Origin: Lithospermum erythrorhizon
Lineage: Eukaryota; Streptophyta; Magnoliopsida; Boraginales; Boraginaceae
Reading direction: 5' to 3'
DNA length: 64,000 nucleotides
NCBI GenBank assembly: GCA_019722365.1
Contig: JADFUC010000157.1
Span: forward strand, 62,001-126,000
Shown here piece by piece: positions 22,200-34,860 of the stretch (position 1 is its first letter; the number at the start of each line of letters is the position of its first letter). A program made the position numbers and the translations under genes. A model generated the notes under the pieces. It ran no database searches, had not been told where the DNA came from, and saw only the letters and a program-made list of their open reading frames with translations.

Positions 22200-23185
22200 A
22201 GCCTTAGTAGCATAGTATCAACTAAAGGGACCTTAGCTTGGGCAATCAGGCACCAAGTAGCATGGGTGGGGCCTTAGTAACTACCTTGTACCTAGTATTG
22301 ACTATGCAGGTAGGGGCCTTAATAGCTTATTCCTACTTGTGATTTACTATAAGGTCTTAGCAGCGCATTTCATGTAGTTGATTTGAATGTTTAAGTTAAT
22401 AGCTCAAGCATTCATCAACTTTTGGATGTTGTACCTTGTACTTATTACTAACTATGCAACTAGCAGGCTTAGCATCTTATTCTTAATCGTGATTTACTAC
22501 AGGGGAATTTGTAGCGTATTTCTATAACGTATTTGAATGTTTGAGCTAATAGTTTAGGTATTCATCAACTTTTGGATGTTGTACCTTGTACTTGGTACTG
22601 ACTATGCAAGCAGGGCCTTAGCAGCTTGTTCCTTCTTGTGATTTACTACAAGGGCTTTAGCAACGTATTTCATGTAGTTGATTTGAATGCTTAAGCTAAT
22701 AGCTTAGGTATTCATTAACTCTTAGATGTTGTATCTTGTATATGGTACTAACTATGCAGGTAGGGGCCTTAGCAGGTTGTTCGAACTTGTGATTTACTAC
22801 AAGTACTTTAGTAGCATATTTTCTATATTTGATTTGACTGTTTGAGCTAATAGGTCAGGTGTTCATCAACTTTTGGATGTTGTACCTTGTACATGGTACT
22901 GACTTTATAGGAGGGGACTTAGTAACTTATTCGAGGTTGTGATTTACTATATGGATCTTTGCAGCATATTTTCTGTAGTTGATTTGATGTTTGAGCTAAT
23001 AATTCAGGTATCCATCAACTTTTGAATGTTGTACCTTATACTTGGTACTGACTATACAAGCATGGATCTTAGCAGATTGTTCCTACTTATGATTTACTAC
23101 AAGGGTCTTAACAGAATATTTCATGTAGTTAATTTGAATGTTGAGCTCATAGCTCAAGTATTCATCAACTTTTGGATATTGTTCA
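22200..23185. repeat. 150-bp tandem repeat array, about six units
   Basis: The marker TTCATCAACTTTTGGATGTT (with small variants) occurs at 22411, 22561, 22711, 22862, 23011 and 23161, spaced 149-151 bp. Each unit also carries GTACCTTGTACTTGGTACTG, GACTATGCA, CTTAGCAG, GTGATTTACTACAAG, and TTGATTTGAATGTTTGAGCT. A partial, more diverged copy precedes the array from about 22200. Copies differ at roughly one base in ten. No protein frame runs through it. Confidence 0.9.
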
Positions 23186-23639
23186 TGAATTTACTATGAT
23201 TGTGTAGTAATTTAAGCCTTGTTCTTGATTTGAGATGCCTATTTTTGTATTGAGACTTGAAGATTTGAATGTTTTGAACTTCTGATGGTGGTTTGGTGGT
23301 AGTTTGAGGGTGGTTCTACAAACATTTATGTACTTACTCTCGATTCATTAAGAATTCTAAAGAGTTTTTAGTACTAAAAGAATTGTAGTTTTCAGGAGAT
23401 TTTTGGCTTTTCAAGCATACAGTTTCTAGAAAACTTCAGAGGATTTCTTATGTATAAATTCCTATATAATAATTGCTAGAAAACGTTTACTCGGGAGATG
23501 ATATGTTGTCCTATACCATAATTCATTTACCCTTTTTTTTAACTGGCTGCCATTTTGAGCACGTTTGTTAAAAAAATTGCTTTTATTTTCATTCTCTTCC
23601 AATTTATTATTTTAATCCCATAAATTTATAGAATAATAT
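23186..23639. other. AT-rich spacer, nothing recognised
   Basis: No gene, terminal repeat or array seen. Confidence 0.4.
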
Positions 23640-23835
23640 TTTAATACCACATCATCATACGAGGTGTATAATTAGATTTTAAGTAATGATAAAATCTAAT
23701 TTCACCACTTTAACTAATTTCGAGTGACTAAAATACCACGAACTCGTATTTTCAACACGTCCAATTTTAATTGGAGGACAAGTAGAATTCTTAATTTTCC
23801 ACATATCATCTTATAAAAAACCCTAGTGCCACTTG
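23640..23835 (-). repeat. dispersed repeat, copy 1 (inverted relative to 42370)
   Basis: The reverse complement matches 42370-42560 over about 200 bp: CAACTTGTCCTCTAATTAAA-like start, ACGTGT, a GATATTTTAG(C/T)CAC block, GTGAAATTAG(A/G)TTTTA, AATCTAATTATACACCTCGT, and AAATTT-TGGATTAAAATAAT at the end. Neither copy is coding. It probably is part of an old transposon or LTR not otherwise recognised. Confidence 0.65.
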
Positions 23836-23984
23836 ACTTTATTCTACATGAATATTCACTTTTTGTATTAGGGTCAAGCTTCACCTTTATAAAAACATGA
23901 CATGCAACAAACATCCGGCATTATTAGAGGTCCAAAGTAAATATTTCGTTAACATCTCGCAAGCCACAAGGTTACAATTGAATT

Positions 23985-24305
23985 ATTGCCTGCGTGATAC
24001 CAACCCAGAAAGAATCCAGAGCTGTTGAACTATCAATACCCTCGCCTCTTCACGTAACGCTATCGCCTCAAGGAGCTAAATTGTATTGAAACGTTCAGCC
24101 AAAAACTCTAAATTCTCCACCAATCGGCACATCCAACTATCGACTTCCTCCGTGATATTTCCTGTAATGCACTATGCTGCTGCTACATTTACTTCCACAC
24201 TTTTACAATTGAATTATTTATTGTAAAGTTTTTCGTCATCAATCATTAAGGACTCACACGTCTTCTTCATTGCATTTTCGATTTTGCCAATCAAAGTCAT
24301 CCACA
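23985..24305 (-). pseudogene. possible protein-coding remnant, family unknown
   Basis: On the minus strand the frames read LIGKIENAMKKTCESLMIDD, EKLYNK, then ITEEVDSWMCRLVENLEFLA and ERFNTI, then LLEAIALREEARVLIVQQLW. They are interrupted by four in-frame stops but keep one reading frame with few shifts, and they are polar and helical in composition, unlike the AT-rich DNA around. I do not recognise the family. It may be an exon of a lost host gene or a chance frame. Confidence 0.3.
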
Positions 24306-25058
24306 TGGGGCACAATTATAAAGTTCTGGCACCTACTTATATTTTGAAATTAGCCTCTCTAATTCTTTTGAATTAATATTTTGGGTTTTATCATAGAATC
24401 ATGAAAGTTTCACTATTATTAAAATATTACTAAAAAATAATATTTCAATATAAATTTTATAACAAATTGAAAGATATAAAATTCATATATATGAGATAAT
24501 GAACAAAAATAATTTTATGACGAAAACGTTGTTCTAAGATTTGAAAATATTAAGTAAAATAATTTGGATATAGTAATTCTCCACCAAACAGGTCATATAC
24601 GAATAATGTTTAACGAGAAAAATCTACTGGAGTATTATTTTCTTTCTTCTACATTGTCCTAAAGGTGGCTATCTAGAGGAGAAATGTATCGTAGATTAAT
24701 AACCAGTTTCACACTTACAATTGATGTACAGAACGCGCCTGCGGAGTAATAATTAGTGGCAGGTTGGCAGGTCTGGTACTGTTTTTTTTTTCTATTTGAA
24801 AAAAGCATTTAATGGCTATGATATCATTTATCATTTAAAAGAATTCATTTATATCAATTAATGCTTCGCACTCCACCATATACGATCACTAATCTTTAAA
24901 AAGGACCTAAGCGACAACTGGCTGCCAAAATAACACGCTCATTGTCAGATACACATTGCTTAACGGCGATAATTTAATCCACACACATCAAAATGCATAA
25001 TTTAACACTTCTTACACGGAGAATGCATAATGCTCTCTTGGTCTCAGGTCACGAGAAT
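24306..25058. other. AT-rich stretch, nothing recognised
   Basis: No coding or repeat structure that I can support. Confidence 0.4.
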
Positions 25059-25412
25059 TCAATACTTTAAGCCATGATTTAGACGACTAAAGAAAAAATC
25101 TAGTAAGAACATTACTAAGAAGGAAAACAACCACAATAATTTTAGTAAAACATTTATAAGAAATTGTAACACTAGCAATATAATAAACAAAGTTAATATA
25201 ATTATTAGACTTGGGAAATAAAAGGGTACCAAATGAACCAAGTGTCTAGAATACCACAATCCTTTCGTGTTCTCATTGTTCATTGGATTTGACTGGCTTC
25301 TGGATCGATAATCCGTCAATACCAGAACTCCACGCTCCATATTTTCCGCAATCTTATGTCTCCACTCTATGTCGGGATCAAACGGGAAGCACCAATTAAC
25401 CTTGCTTGACAA
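25059..25412 (-). CDS. 117-residue open frame, unknown, hydrophobic C-terminus
   Basis: The frame starts MSSKVNWCFPFDPDIEWRHK, with a charged first half (AENMERGVLVLTDYRSRSQS, then NPMNNENTKGLWYSRHLVHL). From residue 66 it turns strongly hydrophobic (LIIILTLFIILLVLQFLINV and onward) for about 45 residues, which would make one or two membrane segments, though AT-rich intron sequence read as protein looks the same. I do not recognise the family. The first half has normal amino-acid variety and might be a real exon fragment. No neighbour supports a function. Confidence 0.2.
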   Translation of the reverse strand: MSSKVNWCFPFDPDIEWRHKIAENMERGVLVLTDYRSRSQSNPMNNENTKGLWYSRHLVHLVPFYFPSLIIILTLFIILLVLQFLINVLLKLLWLFSFLVMFLLDFFFSRLNHGLKY

Positions 25413-26442
25413 AGAATACGTCTCGGCCTCATGGTTTCTTTGCTAGATCTTAAAGATTTATTCTTTCCTAAAAGCTCCTCTCTAATCATAGATTAAATCT
25501 TAAAAAATACCAAACATCTTCACCATGGATCAGACTTATCAATCTGTATCTAAATCAGATCGATGTCATTTGTTCCATATACCATTTGTTTCTCCACCAA
25601 TAATGTTTTCTCACAAACAATTGCTTCCCTTTGATAAATCATGCTTCATTTTATTAAGTTGAAACATTTTTCCCATCATCACCTCATCAAAAACTTTCTA
25701 ATTTTTTCAAAGTCCAAAATGACCGAGTGTTTTCACATAAAGAATCCTTTTTTTAGCATTTAAAATCATAAGACAAAAATATTATTTAAACATGGAACAT
25801 ATATATACAATCTGAAATTAGTATCGTAAACTTTTCTGTCAATAAGATCTTATAACTGCTAGAATGACTATTTAACAATATTTCATTATACTATGTAATA
25901 TATATATATATATAGCTATCGATTTATCTATTTAAGCAAATTAATCTAACAGATCCTCAATAACGAGGAGTCGGACTTTGATGATAAAGGTCCTCAAGTA
26001 CGCTGCATCAATGAAATACATATAAACATAATAAGAAGGGCAAATGACATCAAGGATCACTCACTTTGTTAAAAGTCCCTGTCTGGACACCCTAGGCCTC
26101 TGCTGACACGACATTTCAGTGGTCAAACTTTGTCATTCCGTGTTTTTGGGGCCAAAAATTGAGTTTTTCATAATTTTTTCTAATTTTTGTAAGGTATTTT
26201 TGTCAATTAAAATTATTTGTTAAAAACAAAAATAAAACGGTAATTAAAAAACTCTCTACTCATCTTCCCCAATCCAACCCCCACCAAACCATAATCTTTG
26301 TCAATTGAAAATATAAACTCTCTATTTCCTAGACTTCTTCTGATCCTTGGTCGACACTCCAAATGGCTTAACTTTTCTCTCGCCCTAACAAAACAAGCAT
26401 CTATGAGCGCTAAACGACCACAAGATTCGAGATGATGTATCA
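25413..26442. other. AT-rich stretch, no gene supported
   Basis: It contains a (AT) run at about 25899-25913. A minus-strand frame at 26213-26460 has no recognisable motif and runs into the LTR edge. The part 26040-26160 looks less AT-rich but I cannot assign it. Confidence 0.4.
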
Positions 26443-28920
26443 GAATGACCCGCCTCCCCAAGTCGGCCGCCTGGTGTTAAGGTCATCAACAACTCAGATG
26501 TACAGAGTCACCGATCGATGGACGACAACATAAAAAGACTCATTTGGACATTAATAATAATAAAAATACACTTTTGTCCATCATGCTAACTAACAACATA
26601 TACAATAAAATAAACGAACAACATAATACAAACTAATCTTTTAACGATACAACCCTCAAAGATACACAAGAAATCCAAAATACAACATAGGGAAAGTATA
26701 ACTGCATCTCAATGAAATACAATACACAAAGTTTTAACAATATACAACCGACAACAACAAGGAAATCGACAGAATTTCTATGCCACCACCGCCTCATATC
26801 TATGATCTTCAATCAGCAGCCTCTATCAATGCAACCGACAACCTCACCGACAACCCTTAGAACCTAGGCATAAACGCCCATGGTAATGGGAGCTTCAACT
26901 ATTAAGCCGAGTTGAATACAAATACTACGTACTACTTCATCACATATATTCACATATTTCATATATATAACATATGCTTATACATTACACAATAAATAAC
27001 TGTTCACAAATCACATAGAGTTCTCTCATACGATATCACATAACACTTTATAACCGTCAACAAGTGCATATTCATTTAAGGAAACAGCCTCAAAGACACA
27101 AAGTCACTCAAACGAGGAACCACCCCTCCGCACACACACATACGAGGAATTCCCACCTCCCAAATAATACACATGAGGAATCCACCTCCAAATAATATAC
27201 ATATATGAATCCACCTCCACATAATCGCATGTGCCTCCACCTCCATCCCGACCGGTGCTACACCCTCAACGTGCATATCACACCAAACCTCCCGAATCCA
27301 CTCCGGCTACCCACACAATACGCACACCACACCAAACCTCCCGGGTCGGGTCACCACCGCCTCCGCAAATAACACACACAAGGCAATCAAACCACATCCG
27401 CATACCACACACACAAAGACACGTGCCACACACAAAGACACGGCCACACAAAGACAACATTTAATCATGTTCATCTCATAATACAAATCATAATCTCGCT
27501 ATCTCATAATATACCTCATAATCTCAATTATTTCATCATATGAATCATAAATCAGGATTTACACATAATATCAATCATAATCTCAATTATTTCATAATAT
27601 GAATCATAATCACACAATACACATATCAGAATAGTCCCAAGACAACACATGCAAAATATATAATCATAATATATATGAAAGGTCCCCATCAGATTTGTAT
27701 CACCTCAGCCCAAAAGTAAGAATAATAATGACTCAGGAGTCCTCGTGCTGTATCCGTGCTCAACTCCGTCCAAAGAAATTATACATTATAACACATCCCG
27801 TAATAACCTCTCTTAACATCTATAATCCCCAGTGTTGTACCAATGCCTCACGCATTCAAATTTATAACTTTAGCAATCATCCTATCCCCAAGATCGTATA
27901 CACTTTTAATATTCCAACATACCTATTCTGCATCACAACTTCAGAAAATCTCAAATATTATCTGTCATCTCCTTATTACCCCAACAATAACACTTTAAGC
28001 ACACTTAATCAATCCAACAATCAATTGACAACTAATTTAATCCATTAAATACAACCTCCAATTCAAACGCTTAAATGCTATACCTAACTTTCCCCAAACT
28101 TTCAACCCAATCTCTACTCTATCCACATCCAAACCAATAATTCCATACCCAAAACAACTATATTAAAGTCCTTTGATCTCATATTACAATTTAAAGTTAA
28201 TTTAATAAAAGTCAATAAAAGTCAACTCTTAATTTACACCACTTTCTAACCTCAATAATCACTCAAAATCACCGCTAATCCCCTCACCGATACTCAGATA
28301 ACATTTCTATACCATAATAAATCCAAGATCTAAAAGTCAACAAAATTTCATAAAAGTCAACTCTTCAAAAACTCAAGAAATATCTCCAAAAGATTTGATC
28401 TTTTCTTACCTAGATATGATGTGAGGATGATGAGGAGAAGCAAATCCACCACTTGATTCGAAGTTTAAAGTCGGTAATAATCGATGAAAGAAATGGAAGA
28501 AAATTTTTGTGTGGCGGAAAGTTGGAAATTTCGCCAAAGAGTGTTAAGAGGAATACTTATGCATTTGGTGACGAAGACAATTTGCCAGAGTGATATTTGA
28601 AGTAAGAAATTTAAGTTCCATTCTTGCTTAAGCACTTACACCTTCCGCACTTAAATCTCAACGTAAAATCGATTTCCATCAGGTGGTTATTCCCTGAGGC
28701 ATATATTACTACTCATCTCATACTATCTCAATATATCGATATTATTCCAAAAATTATTTATACTATCTCCTGCACCACCACAAACCGAAATATACCACCA
28801 ACCTAATCGATTTGTTGAATTCTCCACTACTCAACTTCAAATTTAATTTCACTCCCAAATACTCCACCGAGAAACTTATATACTATCAACATAATATTGG
28901 TAGGCAAGTGAATGCTATTA
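26443..28920 (-). mobile_element. antisense gypsy-like LTR G2 (about 2.5 kb)
   Basis: The left edge GACCCGCCTCCCCAAG followed by GTCACCGATCGATGGACGAC aligns with GACCCGCCCAAAGGG and GTCACCAACGATGGATAAC at 32768. It shares AAGAAATCCAAAAT...ACATAGGGAAAGTAT with G1. The right part has several AAAAGTCAACTCTT blocks and GATGAAAGAAATGGAAGAAA. On its right it adjoins a PPT-like stretch, so on the minus strand this is the 3' LTR of an element whose body runs to higher coordinates. The exact right edge lies between 28805 and 28920. Confidence 0.65.
27100..27245. repeat. minisatellite in LTR G2
   Basis: Four to five units of about 30 bp with the core (A)TGAGGAATCCACCTCC then AAATAATAC. It corresponds to the array at 15090-15345 in G1 but has fewer units. 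Confidence 0.65.
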
Positions 28921-28948
28921 CGCCTACCCTCCTTATAAAATTTCGTCC
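28921..28948 (-). other. polypurine tract of the G2 element
   Basis: Read on the minus strand this is TTATAAGGAGGGTAGGCG, preceded by TTTCGAGGACGAAATTT. That arrangement (pol end, CGAGGACGAAAT, purine tract, LTR) is the usual 3' junction of plant chromovirus-type Ty3/gypsy elements, and it sets orientation and LTR edge. Confidence 0.7.
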
Positions 28949-31900
28949 TCGAAATTTACTCAAAACCCGGTCTGTCTTATCATCTCAATTCACCTTTCAA
29001 TACGCTCTTATTACCGAATATCATGACATCTTGTCACCCAATCATATTCTCCTAACATAGTCATTGGCTTCAGAGATCGCGTACTACCTCGTAATTACAT
29101 TCGCAACGTACCCTGAATATTACTTACTGCAACTGGATATTACACAATCTAATCATATCATAATCATCGCCCGTCACACAGCCCAACTACGATATACGTC
29201 CTCTCATATCCCATATTACACCAACACCCATCAACTCATATTTTATCATGTTATCAATATCATAAATCAACCATCAATAATACCACTCAAAATCAATATC
29301 CATATCACCGATATCAGCCGTATCCACTCATAATTCGTGTCATCATATCACCTCGTTATTGACTATCAGATTCATTAATGTGCAAGTAAATTCTCTTATC
29401 AAAACCCCACTCATCAAATTGTTTATTACTGACATCTTGGCATCCTCAGATACGCAGAATACACTCAAGGTTTCCCCCAGCATACAACTAACATATAATA
29501 CATCACCGATAACCCCACCATTTCGTAATGCTCCCACATATATACCTCTTAAAACACCACTTCATAGTATAGTTATATCCACCTTAACAAACCTGCACAT
29601 ATAATCACTGTGCATGTATATATATAAGCATAATATCGCCATTAATCAATACATTACCACAATACACTTCATATACTGCTCATTTACTATTTCCCTATAC
29701 CATCATAATTTCATCGTCGTATAGATCAACATCGTGTCTTTCCCCTTGCACTTGTCATTTCATTTATATCAACACCATGTCATGCCATAACATCTTAACC
29801 ATAAAGTTATCATTATCTCAATTTCACCATAGCATATATACCCTAGGCTCACTGTTAACATCATATATTTCTAGTCTTACTATGATTTATCAACATCCGA
29901 TTTCCCACATGATAATTCCAACAACATGCATATATATATATATATCATCCGTGCTACGACGTCAACCGATCATTCACACCACCTGCTTGATAACCCCCTA
30001 TCATAACAACTTATTACTAGCTCCAATAGCTATCAATATCCCCTTTTTCGCATAATCTCACCTCAAGTTTGGGCTTCCAATCAAATTGAAAATTTCAATC
30101 TACCATATTCCTTCTCCCATCACACTTCATTCCGCCATACCAGCTAGCATCGTTAACTCAAGCTTCTACCTGTAATAGTTACATTAACATACCGACTTCC
30201 TACCTTCCCTTAGACCTCCTTCTCCCCGTATGGTACTTTATGAATCCTCATTCATGTTCACTTAGCTATATTATAGTATTCACCCAATATCATTCCTTCA
30301 TTAATTTAACATATCAGAAACTTATTCTCGCCAGCCATATCAAGTTCCATTCTTCCCTGTAGTTCTTCACTCATTAGAGTCATTTTTCCTTTCATCACGC
30401 CCTCATTTCAAAGAATATTAGAATTCAACATCTCTTCAATAGCTTCCGATGGCTTATCCTAACATCAAGCTGAAGTTAGTATTACCTGAGCAACTTTTCC
30501 TCTACTTCTTAAATTATCATCTCAAGTAACTCGTGTCTTACACTTCAATACGCCTTTATATCCTCATACAATAGTCACTACTTTCCGATAAGTGCCTTTT
30601 ATACCTAATCAACACATAACATTCCCACCTATTTGTCTCAATTCACGAATTCCACCGTTGTATCTCTCTCTCTAATTCGACATCCCACCTCGCTTTATCA
30701 TTAACACCCACAAACGACGCTAACATCTTCGACCACGCCCTCATGACCATTACAAAATCCACGTAATCTTATATAATCGATCCACATAAACCTTGTACCA
30801 CACTTCACATAATGATTCGACCTTTTACAGAGAACTTCAGATCTACTCGCAATTAAATTATTATCCTTATTAAGCATTTCTCCAAATTCATCATCCGTAA
30901 TCATAGTATAAATGTTTTTCAAGATTCCTTAGAGTTAAGGGTCAACATATCTCTTCCTCTCATGATACTCAATTATTCTAAGTCACGACACCCCAAAAAC
31001 TAACAAGTCTCACAAGACACCCATGACAATTTCATTCTCATAACTATGCTCCCGACTATCAGCGCAACATGTATATTCTACCACACTTGTTAATACTCCA
31101 TTGTCCCTTAGGGATTTTTCAACCTTCATCTACACTCTGTAGTCCATTAATTCAAACCCTTAGAACTAACATTAGCGCATCACCATCATTAGTTTCCATC
31201 ATGTTATCCCTTAAACAACAAATTTCCATTTATGACCCGATACATTAAATTCATCATATTTCTCTCTTATAAGCTTTAGATCCTTAAGATTCTATTGATA
31301 TTCAAGCATTAATTCTTACCACTTCCCATTAATGTTAGTCCAACCTCCTCCGGAGCGAGTCAGGTATTTCAAATCTTATAATTTACTTGGTAACTCGCTT
31401 TATAACCTCAACTCATCCTTGAAAAAGTTTATCCTCAACCTTTCACTGAACACCACCAGCTATCAATTGCCTTGGAAACAAGATATCCAAACATTTTACT
31501 CCCCTATCACCCGAATGTCGTAGTCCTCTATTCCCGACGAAGAACCAAACTGCATATCTTATCTATTTTAACTTTAACCTTCTTAACCATCTATTCACGC
31601 CTTCTAACTATCGCTATGAGATTCAATTCTCATAACTCCTTCCACTAACTCATCTAACCAAAAATTTAAATTTTCCCCAAATCAACATTCTTCGTTATAT
31701 ATAATTACAATAGACTGCTCTCTCAAGAAATCATCATTCTTTCTCATGTATTTTCCTTTTGAGTACTCGCATAACCAAATTCACCATTAGTTAAATCTTT
31801 TGATGCCCAACTATTATTATCAAATTTATATCTTAATTTCATACTTTCTCCTTCAATTCATACCGTTACAACTCCACGTATCCTACAATCAAAGATAACA

Positions 31901-32767
31901 TATACTCCACATATCATACCTTCCCATGGTTCTATTCCGTGCTTCACGTTTCATCATGATGCGATTATACACAACTTCATCATACATTAACAACCACCAA
32001 AAATCTCGTTTCAACCTAATCTCAATCATGTTCTGTAATTCCCAAAATTCCCCTATTTATCATCAGCTTTAAATAATATATCACCATTCCGCTAAGATCC
32101 TTATTTCATAAAATTATTCAACACTATATATCCAGTCTCAAAGTTTTATTAACAGAGTACTACTAAACATCGTTTCTTTCTCCCAGAGTCCCAAAATTTT
32201 CTTTTTCCTTTTTTTTTCACTTTATTCTTCAAACAACACTTCACAACTTAAGCAACTCAGAACTTCATAATGACAATCAACTAAAATATTCATTTTTATC
32301 CCAATCTACTCAGTTACATTAAATCCAACTTTATATTCTCTAGTAGAGTACTCACACACTTAATTTTACCAATACCAATTTTTTCCAATATTTCCCGTAT
32401 GTACAATCATATTCCAATACATCTGTATGATCGATAACCTCTGACAATCACCCAATCAGAATAAATGTTTCTTTACTAAGAAAAATTTCCCATTTCAGCC
32501 TACCTCAATTCCCTTAGTATCCATCGAAATGTAGTTTCAATATCAACCTATTACTTACACTCTTACATCTTCTTACCTCTCATATTCATACCCCACATCG
32601 GACAAAAGATTCATTAACTCACTTATCTTCACGAGTGGCCCATCCTGATACGTCAACTACATTAATCCTCTCTCTACCCTAACACTTGGGTCCAACTATC
32701 ATAATTATCACCAACACTCTTCCATCAATTATCTCAGGCGCACCGAGTTAACTTCACGCATCTAAGG
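28921..32767 (-). mobile_element. internal region of gypsy-like element G2, no coding seen
   Basis: About 3.8 kb, strongly depleted of G on the plus strand. Its first 400 bp resemble 61999-62400: the CGAAATTTACTCAAAACCCG junction, AATACCACTCAAAAT, and CCACTCATAATTCGTGT. I find none of the Pol blocks expected on either strand (no RT YxDD, no integrase HHCC, no chromodomain). Small open frames on the plus strand follow from composition. No PBS is visible next to 32768, so the LTR there is not clearly its partner. Confidence 0.55.
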
Positions 32768-34326
32768 TGTAACGACCCGCCCAAAGGGCTCCCCCCAGGT
32801 TGGACCGTCACCAACCTCAGATAATCGTAGTCACCAACGATGGATAACAATAAAAATGACTTCTTTTTACATCATAAATAAAACAAACAATATAACTCGT
32901 CCATCGGGCGACCAACCAATAGTACAACAACATTGAAACTCATAATATAAATACACATCAAACAATTTGTTATACAACTGAGTCAATAATACAATTATAA
33001 ACAAATGTAAACTTCAAGAAGATAAAAGTACGATCGCTGAGGTCTTCAAGCCACCATCTAATTCAAGTACGCAATACCTGGCCAACGATATTTGTGGTCA
33101 TTCCTCAAGAACAACCTAGGCATGAAATGCCCGCCCATAGGAAATAGGAAGTCACCTAAAAGTCGAGCGAAAAATAAATAAAGACGTAAGTTAAATCTAC
33201 CCGACGCACGAATAAGAAAAATTTAGGATTCTCACCTATTTAGAGACTATATACCCAAGAGTATTATTTTATAGGTTACTTCTCCGCCACAAAATAAAAC
33301 TTTCCTTATTGGCTTTCTAACTAACACCGAGAACTCACTAATTACGCCAACAACTTACCACAAGACACCTTAATTACAAGAGGTATTTCTCTATCTCATA
33401 TCTTCAAGCATAGCTAATTCCCAATATAATATACACCTCAAACACACAATAACTTAAACATATATCTTAACCTCTCATAACTCATGCATATACAACTCAA
33501 TCACTTCATCTTAGTTAACTTTTAAAGTACTATCTCCCATTTTACAATCATACCTCCTATGACAACTAATGTTCCTCGAAGACCTTCCAAATATATGTAC
33601 TTAAATATGATCAGTAATATATCTTGAATCTTTATAACCTAAGTACGCATTTTATCTCTCTCCCAGATTTTCCATTTAGTATACGGAACTTATTTACCTC
33701 CATGGTATCAGTCGTGGTTAGATCAAGATTATATTCTAGCACATTTGAATCCATTTTCCCACCATATATATATATATAAAATATCACTCAACATCATCGA
33801 TGATTAGCATAAACTTCATTATAATTTCTCTGGCCCTAGTCTCAGTCTCAAAAGGTATCTCATCCATTAGCCACTTAAGGTATATAAACATATCTAACAA
33901 AAAGACAGAATGCCGGTAAAGTGCTACAATCGAAAACAAATACCGAGTCCTCAAGAAAAATAGTTGCCGGCTAAGGCCGACGCTTAAAAATGAAGTATAA
34001 CTATCAAAGCATCGTTGCTAGCACAAATGTAACAAGATTGGGAATAGTCGTAGTCAAATATGAATAAAATACATGTGATGATTATCGGATAAAGTCATCA
34101 TACAACATAATTCCATGAAGCCCTGCATAACACATGAATATATAATAGAGGGTTCCGGAGGTTGTCAATAATCACCCAAAATGAAATCATGAGATCAACA
34201 ACGACTAAAACTCTCATTACTAAACCTCCAGTATCTCTCATATCCCCACCCAAGATACCATATCCCTCTAACGCGCATATACTCAACTGGGCTCACCTCA
34301 GGAATGGACAAATCAACAATCACCTC

Positions 34327-34470
34327 GCACTTATACCGCAAAGATAAGGCCAAAATCGCACTTATACACAAAGTATAAGGCACACCGCACTTTATACACA
34401 AAGTAAGTACCCACTTACACAAAGTATAAGGCACACCGCACTTATACACAAAGTATAAGGCACACCGCAC
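34327..34470. repeat. hairpin minisatellite A in LTR L1 (about 29 bp)
   Basis: Four to five units of CTTATACACAAAGTATAAG plus GCACACCGCA. The core is a perfect 7-bp palindrome (CTTATAC / GTATAAG) around a 5-base loop, for example at 34361-34379 and 34441-34459. One unit has lost part of the stem. Confidence 0.85.
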
Positions 34471-34549
34471 GCCTAAGGCACCGTAGTATGGGCCACATCA
34501 ACAATGCACACAGCTAGAAAGTAAATCAAAGAGAGAGTCATAATCAAGA

Positions 34550-34860
34550 CGCTATACCGTGAGTATAGTGGGCCAAACCGCACGCTATACCGTAGTATAG
34601 GGCTACCTCGATAATGCACACAAAGAAAGCGATCAAAGAGAATCATACCGCACGCTATACCGTAGCATAGTGGCCACCTCGACAATGCACACACAAAGAA
34701 AAGCGATCAAAGCAGAATCATACCGCACGCTATACTCAGAGTATGTGGCCACAACCGCACGCTATACCGTAGGTATAGCTACCTCACAATGCACACAAAG
34801 AAAGCTTACCAAAAGAGAATCATACCGCACGCTATACCGTGAGTATAGTGGGCCAATAAT
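34550..34860. repeat. hairpin minisatellite B in LTR L1 (about 75 bp)
   Basis: Units contain CTATACCGTAGTATAG (6-bp stem, CGTA loop), then GGCCACCTCGACAATGCACA, CAAAGAAAGCGATCAAAGAG and AATCATACCGCACG. About five hairpin cores occur, with loop variants CGTA, CGTGA and CGTAG. Confidence 0.8.

Noticed and set aside
27231..27464. Proline/threonine-rich frame that looks like a secreted protein
   Set aside because: It is translated CA-rich LTR repeat; the opposite strand is equally open and Cys/Gly-rich.
28624..29604. Row of plus-strand frames of 60-90 residues
   Set aside because: They follow from G-depleted composition, which removes few stops, and contain only I/T/S/P/N/H-rich text with no motif.
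34327..34860. CRISPR-like array (regular repeats with spacers)
   Set aside because: Spacers are themselves homologous to each other, the sequence is a plant LTR and no cas gene is present.
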